Position numbers and translations under genes: made by a program. Below are positions 20,001-29,000 of a stretch of DNA of 64,000 nt, in pieces. The stretch's first letter is position 1. Each line of letters opens with the position of its first letter. This stretch comes from Gammaproteobacteria bacterium. GTDB taxonomy: Bacteria; Pseudomonadota; Gammaproteobacteria; Pseudomonadales; JAUIET01. A model generated the notes under the pieces. It was not told where the DNA came from and did not search any database. It saw only the letters and a program-made list of their open reading frames with translations. The stretch lies in contig JAUIET010000001.1 in assembly GCA_030429735.1 (NCBI GenBank), positions 248,001 through 312,000 of the forward strand, in the 5' to 3' direction.

Positions 20001-23000
20001 CCAGTGATGTTGTCATTACCCGCACCACCCCAGAGGTAGTTATTGGCATTGTCGCCTCCGAGAGTGTCGTTACCAGCGGTGGCTCTAACTCGCTCAACGT
20101 TGCGCACGATATCATTCTGGTCGCCATCGACGATTGCCGTGGCGTCCGATGCGCCATTCAAGGTCAGGTTGATAAAGTTAGCGCTTGTTTGAGCTGAGTA
20201 ATCCAGAGTGTCAGTTGCACTGCCGCCGTCGATAATGTCGGCACCGTCGCTTGCCAGCAGTGAATCCCAGCCACTGCCACCCAGGTAGGTATCGTCGCCA
20301 GCGCCGCCGTCGAGTGTGTCGCCCGTACTGCCGCCGTCAAGAAGGTCGTCGCCGTCACCACCGCGCAGTGTATCCGCTTCCGAGCCACCAAAAATGCTGT
20401 CGTTGCCCGCACCACCATCAATGATGTCGTTACCGATTCGCCCTTCAATGCGGTTGTCTTGCGCATCACCTGTTATATTGTCCGCACCCGAGGAACCCAG
20501 CACATTGATAAAGTTAGTGGCTTGATCAACTTCGCCTCCACCAACCGTCACGGCAAAGAAGCCACCAACGATATTATTCATATCGGTCACAATTCCGGAC
20601 CCAAAATCGGTGTAACTCAGTGTGTTATTGCCGGTACCACCATCCAGAGTGTCATTGCCGGTACCGCCACGAATAGTGTCGTCGCCGCCTCGGCCATCAA
20701 TGATGTTGACGGCACCATCACCACTAATGACATCGTTGCCTGCCGTACCGATAACATTTTCTATCGCTCTAACAATATCGTTATCAGCGCCATCTATGGT
20801 GACCGTTGCGTTGCTACCACCATTAAGCTGAACGTTGATGAAGTTGATACCCACTTCCTGCGAATAATCGACGGTATCGCTGTCATCGCCTCCATCGAGA
20901 ATATCAGCACCAGCACCGCCAACCAAAGTGTCGTCGCCACCTTCGCCTTCCAACACGTTGACCAGACCATCGCCGCGAATGGTGTCGCCGCCATCGGTTC
21001 CCACAACATTTTCGATTTCAGCAATCTGATCATCATCGCCACCATCAACGGTAACGGTAATTGTATTGCCGCCATCAAGCGTCAAATCAATGAAGTTAAC
21101 GCCGACAAGATCTGAGTAATCAGCGGTATCGATATCGGCCCCGCCAATCAGCAGGTCAGATCCAGCTCCGCCAGACAGCACGTCATTTCCCGCCAGGCCA
21201 CGGAATTCGTTGCTCGATGAGTCACCGGCAAGGTTATCATTGCCTGAGGTACCAATTACGTTTTCAATGTTGATTGCGAGATCGTTATCGCCACCGGATA
21301 CCAAAATCGACGATGTACCAGTGCCATTAAGAGCAACCGTTACTGCCGAAATGCCCGCCTGAGCGGAATAATCTATCGTATCGGTATTTGCGCCACCGTC
21401 GTAGGTGTTCTGACCGGCACTTCCAAGAAAAGTATCGTTTCCAGCGCCACCTTCAAGAAAATCTATACCGGCGCCACCACTGATCGTGTCGTCACCGCCT
21501 TGACCTTGCAGTGTATTGCTCTCGGCGTCGCCAGTAATAGTGTCGTTGCCGCCGGTGCCCACAACATTTTCTATGTTGCGGATAGTGTCGTTATCTCCAC
21601 CATCGACGGTCACCGTTGAATCACTTGACCCGGCAAGGGTGACATTTATGAAATTGATACCACCCAAAGTGGAGTAGTCGATTGTGTCGGAGGCCGTACC
21701 GCCATCCAGCACATCGTTTCCTGCGCTGGCGTTAAACGTATCATCGCCGCCCAGACCGTACACTTCATCGGCTACCGAAGAGCCAATAACCGTGTCATCC
21801 TGGTTGGTTAAGTAAAACTCCTCGAAGTTGGTGAACGTGTCGGTGCTGCTGTCAGCTGCATAAAACGCAGTTCCAGCATTCAGGTTTAAATCTATACCAA
21901 CTCCGGTCAGATCGTCAAAGCGCAGTTGGTCACCAAGCACATGGCCACCGCCGTCAAGCACATCGCTGCCACCGCCGCCCCAGATAACGTCATCACCGTC
22001 ACCACCACTCAACACGTTGTCATTGCCATCACCGCGCAAGGTATCGTCGCCAGCGGTTGCAATAATATTCTCTACGCTGCGCAAGGTATCGGTGCCACCA
22101 CCGCCAGACACAATGACGGTTGCGTCAGAACCACCGCGCAAAGTCACATCAATGCTCGGCGAACCTGCCAAGCCAGAGTAGTCAGCGGTGTCGGTGTCAG
22201 AACCACCTTCCAGGGTATCGTCGCCAAGACTGGCGTTGAATGTGTCGTCGCCGTCACCACCTTGTAGAAGGTTCACGCCGGTGTCACCGGTGATGACATC
22301 GTCAAAGTCAGAGCCGGTGACATTTTCAATGTCAATCAGCGTATCAACACTGCCATCACCATCGTCAGACGCTGTGCCTGCACCAAGGTTTACATCAATA
22401 CTTCCGCTTGCATTACTGTAGTCAGCCGTGTCAATGCCAGCGCCTGCCCCACCATCCAGTGTATCGGCTCCTGCACCGCCGGCCAGAATGTCTGAGCCTA
22501 GGCCACCGCTTAAACTGTTACCAAACGTGCTGCCTCGAAGGACGTCGTCATCATCGCTGCCGATAACATGCTCAATGTTCAGCAGGGAATCGGATGAACC
22601 ATCGCCGTCGTTCGCTGCAATTTCATTTTGCAGGTCGACATTAACCCCAGCCGCGGCGCTGGCGTAGTCCACGGTGTCATCACCGGCGCCGCCATCAATC
22701 TCATCGGCGCCACCTCGACCACGAAGTACATCGTTGTCACTGTCACCGAATAAGACGTTCGCGTTGGCATCACCGGAGATATCGTCGGCACCGCTCGAGC
22801 CACTGACATTCTCAATGCTCTCCAATGTGTCTGTGCCACCATCGCCATCTGATGCAGACAGCGCCACAAGATCTACCGTAACCCCGCCTGCTGCAAGCGA
22901 GTAATCGGCAGTATCCGAACCGAATCCACCGCGTAAGGTATCGTCACCTCCACGACCACGCAGAATGTCGTCTCGATTACCGCCGTCAAGAATATTATCG

Positions 23001-26000
23001 GCACTGTCACCGGTGATGATATCGTCATGAATAGAGCCAGTGACGTTCTGAATTTGTGACAAGGTATCAGAGGAACCGTCGCCGTCATTACTGGTGATGT
23101 TACCGGTCAAGTTAACATTAACGCCCGATCCCGCATTCGCATAGTCGACCGTATTATTTCCGGCACCACCAACGATCTCATCAACGCCAGCACCGCCACG
23201 CAGGGTGTCGTTACCAGCGGCGCCATCCAGCCGGTTGTCGCCCGCGCTGCCAACGATGAAGTCATCGTGCGAAGAACCTATAACATTCTCTATCCCGCTG
23301 AGCGTATCTGTGTCGCCATAACCATCGTTACTCGCAATATTGTTCTGCAAGTCAATATTTATCGCGTTATCAGCACCTACGTAGCTGGCCGTATCGTCAT
23401 TGCCAATGCCGCCAATAATTTGATCATCGCCTTCCAGGCCAATAATCGTATCATCGCCGGCGCCGCCGTCGAGCACGTTATCAAATTCGTCGCCTATCAG
23501 CAGGTCATTGCCGCCAGAGCCGATAATGCCTTCAATATCGATCAGTGTATCTACCGCGCCAGTACCATCGTTACTAACGATGCCGGTAGACATATCAACA
23601 CTGATGGCGCCACCCGCTGATGAGTAATCCGCAAGGTCGGTACCGCCTACGCCACCGTCCAGCGTATCCGAACCACCACCGCCGGCGAGAATATCATCGC
23701 CCTGACGGCCTTCCAGTACGTTAGCATTGCCATCGCCCGTTATACGGTCATTACCGCTGGTACCCCACACGTTTTCAATGTTCTGTAGTGTATCGGTACC
23801 GCCATCACCATCGTTTGCAGTGTTATTAAGCCCCAGGTTGACCACCACCGGACCAGCCGCTTGTGTGTAGTCAGCCACGTCTGCGGAACCGGCACCCCCA
23901 TCAAGAATGTCTGCGCCACCGCGCCCGCGCAGCACGTCATTGTCGCCGCCACCTCGAATTGTATTTGCCTGTTCATCGCCGCTGAGGTCATCTGCAAAGC
24001 CAGAGCCTTCCAGATGGAATATGTTCAGCAGGGTATCGCTACCTCCATCACCATCATTCGATGCCAGCTCAGCGTCCAAATCGGCGGTTACACTGCCCCC
24101 AGCCAAGCTGTAGTCTGCGATGTCCTGACCCACCTGACCATCAAGTATGTCATTGCCGCCGCGACCACGCAGAGTGTCCGCCCCCAGGCCACCTTCGATC
24201 AGGTTGTCGTTTGCATCTCCAGTGAGATCATCAGCAGAGGCCGAACCACGCAGATTATCAATATTGGCCAGAACATCGGCGCCGCCATCACCATCAACGG
24301 CTGCTGTACCGGCACTTAAGTTGGCAATCACACCGCTCGCAGCTTGCGAATAGTCCGCAGTATCCGCCGCACCTGCAACACCATCCAGGAAGTCGTTGCC
24401 AGCACGGCCACGCAATGTGTCATCGCCAAAGCTGCCGAACAGATTATTGTCGTTACTGTCACCAGTCAAAATATCATTGCCGGCCGTACCGTTTACGTGC
24501 TCGATGTTTCGAATCGTATGATTATCGGCACCGTTAATAAATACGGTTGCATTGTTGTTAGCATTCAGAGTGACATCAATGAAATTTGCGGCGGCAAACA
24601 GGCCATAGTCAATAATGTCATCATTCAGCCCGCCATCAACAACATCCGCGCCAAGTGTGGCAATAAACGCATCGTCACCATCAAGGCCTTCGAGCAGGTT
24701 AGCACCCGCATCGCCCTCAATAACGTCGTCATTGTCGGAGCCGATTACGTTCTCTATTTGAAGCAGAGTGTCGTTGCCGCCATCGCCATCGTCAAACGCT
24801 TCCTCGGCATCCAGACTGACGTCTACGCTGTTCAGCGCACCGCTGTAGTCAACAGTATCAACATTGGCTCCACCGTCCAGTATGTCGTTACCGCCACCAC
24901 CGGCAAGTACGTCATTACCACCCATGCCATCGATGTTGTTGTCCAGTGCATCACCGGTAATGGTGTCATTTCCCGCAGTACCAATGACATTTTCAATATT
25001 ACGGATAGTGTCGTTATCGTCACCGTTCACAATAACCGCGGCATCGTTTGTGCCGTTGAGAGTAACGGTAATCGAGTTAGCACCAGCGAGGTTAAGATAA
25101 CTGATGGTATCCGTGCCCAAGCCGCCATCGATCGTGTCGGTATTGGAACTGGCAGCAAACTGATCGTCACCAGCCAGACCCTGCAGCACGTTTATTTCGT
25201 CGTCACCGGTAATATCGTCATCACCGGCAGTACCAATAACATTCTCAACGTTTCTGACTGTGTCATTGTCACCGCCATCAACAGTCACGGTGCTATCGTT
25301 GGCGCCGTCCAGGTCAACGGTAATGGAGTTGATGCCTGCCAGTCCTGAATAATCGATCGTATCCGTATTAGCGCCGCCATCAAGAATATCACTGCCAGCA
25401 CTGCCCAGCAGGCGGTCATCACCGGCTTCGCCCAATAAAGTATCGGACCCGCCCGCGCCATCAAGAGTATCGTTACCCCCCCTGCCGCTGAGTACGTTGG
25501 CATTCGCGTCGCCTACCAGCACATCATTGCCAGCGGTCGCCACGATATTCTCTATATTGCGAACAACATCATTGTCACCACCGTTAACAATTACCGCCGC
25601 ATTACTCGCACCGTTAAGAGTCACATTGATGAAGTTGACGCCTGCCAGGCCGCTGTAATCGGCCGTATCAGTGTCCGCACCACCGTCCAGCGTATCGTTA
25701 CCAGCACTCGCAAAAAACTGGTCATCGCCGCCGATGCCAGACAACTCATTGTTCTCGCCGTCGCCGGTCAGTCGATCGTTGCCCGCGGTCGCTATGACGT
25801 TTTCAATATTTCGAATAGTGTCATCGTCGCCGCCGTCAACCGTAACGGTTGCATTGCTGCTGCCGTTGAGTACAACATCGATAAAATTAACGCCAACCAA
25901 GGTAGAGTAATCGATGGTGTCACGTTGCGCACCGCCATCGAGAGTATCGTTGCCTGCAGACGCCTCGAAGCTGTCGCTGCCCCCCAGACCACTGGCCGTA

Positions 26001-29000
26001 TCATCACCCGTTGACCCAATAATCTGGTCGTCTTGCTCGGTGGTGAAAAACGCTTCGAATCCAGCGAAAGTATCGACCGACCCATCAAATGCGTAACTGG
26101 CTGTGGACGCACCGAGATCCAGCACAACACCACCATCAGTCAGGTCATCAAAGCGCAGTTGGTCTGCCGTTGTTTGATTGCCGCCAAACAAATCATCGGA
26201 ACCGGCACCGCCATAGATAACGTCATTGCCGTCTTCACCGCGAATGATATTACGACCGGTATCGCCACGAATATTATCAGCTTGTGCAGAACCGGAAACA
26301 TTCTGGATACTGCGTAAGACGTCAGTGCCACCATCGCCATCATTGGTCGCCAGGTCACTGACCAAATCAACGGACACACCGGAAGACGCATCGGCGTAAT
26401 CTGCGGTGTTGGATCCAGCACCGCCATCCAGGATGTCGTCACCAACGTTACCGCTCAGGATATCATCGCCGGCGCCACCCAATAGCTCATCGTTACCGTC
26501 GCCACCGCGCAGCGTATCAGCCCCACCCAGACCGGACAGCACGTTTTCATTACCGTCTCCGATCAGGGTGTCATCACCTGCAGTACCAATAACATTCTCG
26601 ATATTACGCACAGTGTCGTTATCACCGCCAACAACAGTGACTGTCGCGTCTGTTCCTCCGGCCAAGGTCACAGAAACAGAACTCGCACCCACCAGGCCGG
26701 AGTAGTCAATGGTGTCAGTGTCTGTTCCACCGTCGAAGATATCGTTTCCGGCGCTGGCGTTAAATACATCATCACCCGACAATGCAAACACCAGATCCGC
26801 TGCACTTGAAGAATTTATTGTATCGGCTTGATTAGTAGTGAAGTAGGTTTCAAAACCACTGAATGTATCTGTGCTGTTGTCTCCGGCATAATTTGCACTA
26901 CCACCACCTACGCCAAGGTTTAAGGTGATACCCACACCGCCCAGGTCATCGAAATGAAGCTCGTCGTTGCCATCACCTCCGGATAGCACATCACTGCCGC
27001 CCCCACCACGAATAATGTCGTCACCACCCAGGCCAGTAAGCGTGTTGTTCAGCGCGTCACCGGTGATGGTGTCGGCACCGCCGGTGCCCACTACATTCTC
27101 AATGTTTCTGATTGTGTCGTTGTCGCTGCCATCAACGGTAACCGTCACGTCATTTTCGGCGTTTAACGCAACATTGATAAAATTGGCACCTGCCAGAGTA
27201 GAGTAATCGACCGTGTCAAAATCGGCACCGCCATCGAGCACATCGGTACCGGCACTGGCAACAAAAGAGTCGTTACCACCCAGTGCGAACACGGTATCGG
27301 CCAAGGTCGAGCCGATAATCGTATCGCCCTGGTTGGTCGCGTAGTAGAGTTCGAAACCACTGAGAATGTCGGTGCTCGCATCACCGCTGTAAAACGCCGT
27401 GCCGCCACCTATATCAAGTGATATTCCAAAATCCAATAGATCATCGAAGCGCACTTCGTCAATACTGCCGTCGTCGCCACCCTGCAGCAAATCAGCGCCA
27501 CCACCACCTCGAATGACATCTGCACCGTCCAAACCTATGAGGGTATTGGCAAGCGAATCACCGGTTATTATATCTGCGCTATTTGTACCTACGACGTTTT
27601 CAATATTCTCCAGGGTGTCAGAACCGCCATCGCCATCATTCAAGGCCGAATTCTGTGCCAAATCGACCAGCACGCCCCCTGCAGCCCCTGTGTATACGAC
27701 AGTATCGATATCCGCACCACCGTCGAAGGTATCTATACCCACGCCACCGGCAATGATGTCGGCACCGGTTCCACCCAGAATAGTGTCGTCACCTGCGCCA
27801 CCAGCAAGCCGATCATCACCTGCGGCCCCATCGAGCACATTCGCAGCCGAATCACCGACAATAGTGTCATCGCCACTGGAGCCAACCACGTTTTCGATTG
27901 AGCGAATCGTGTCGTCATCACCGCCATCCACGGTAACAATCGTGTCGGCGCCGTCGTTGAGAGTGACATCAATAAAATTGATGCCAGCAAGACTCGAGTA
28001 ATCAACGGTATCGATATTGCTGCCGCCATCGAAAAAGTCTGAGCCGGCACTTGCGTGAAACTGATCATCACCGAGCAAACCCTCTACGCTATCTGCGGCG
28101 CTGGAGGTAAATATCACATCGTCCTGATTGGTCGTCGCGTAACGCTCAAAATTGTTAAACGAGTCGATACTGCCGTCCACCGAATACGAGGCGGTACCAG
28201 ACGCCAGATCAAGCGTGATACCCAGCGATACAAGGTCGTCAAAGCGAAGCTGATCATCGCCACCCACACCGCCATCGAGTACGTCCGCGCCTGCACCACC
28301 GCGAATGATGTCGTCGCCGTCCTCACCGAAAATTTCATTGGCAAGAAAATCGCCGCCGATTGTGTCATCGCCTGCTGTGCCGATCACGTTTTCGACGTTA
28401 CGAACTGTGTCGTCCACGTCGCCATTGACCTGTACTGTTGCGTCAAAACTGCCATTCAAGGTGACATCAATGCTGTTTGCACCCGCAAAGCCGCTGTAAT
28501 CCAATGTGTCGGTATCGGCTCCACCGTCATAGGTGTTTGCACCGCTACTGGCTTGCAGTTGGTCGAAACCCTGGCCACCTTCCAACAGGTCATCACCGTC
28601 GGCACCGTTAAGAATATCGTCGCCCGCCAGTCCACTCAGTACGTTAGGACCTGCGTCACCCAGCAAGATGTCATTGAATGCTGACCCTTCCACGTTTTCG
28701 ATGCTGTCGTAGGTATCGATACCTCCGTCACCATCTATAACGGATGTACCCAGCCCCAGGTCAATATTAACGGCACTTTCCGCTAACGCGTAGCTGGCGG
28801 TGTCACTGCCATCACCACCGCGCAGCAAATCGTCGCCGCCGCGACCAGCAAGCGTGTCATCGCCTGCCCTGCCGTCAAGAACGTTGTCAAACTCATCGCC
28901 AATCAACACGTCATCAAATGCCGATCCGCTTAGGTCTTCTATTTCCTGAAGTGTATCGCGACCACCATCGCCGTCGTTGTTCACAACACCGGTCGACAGA

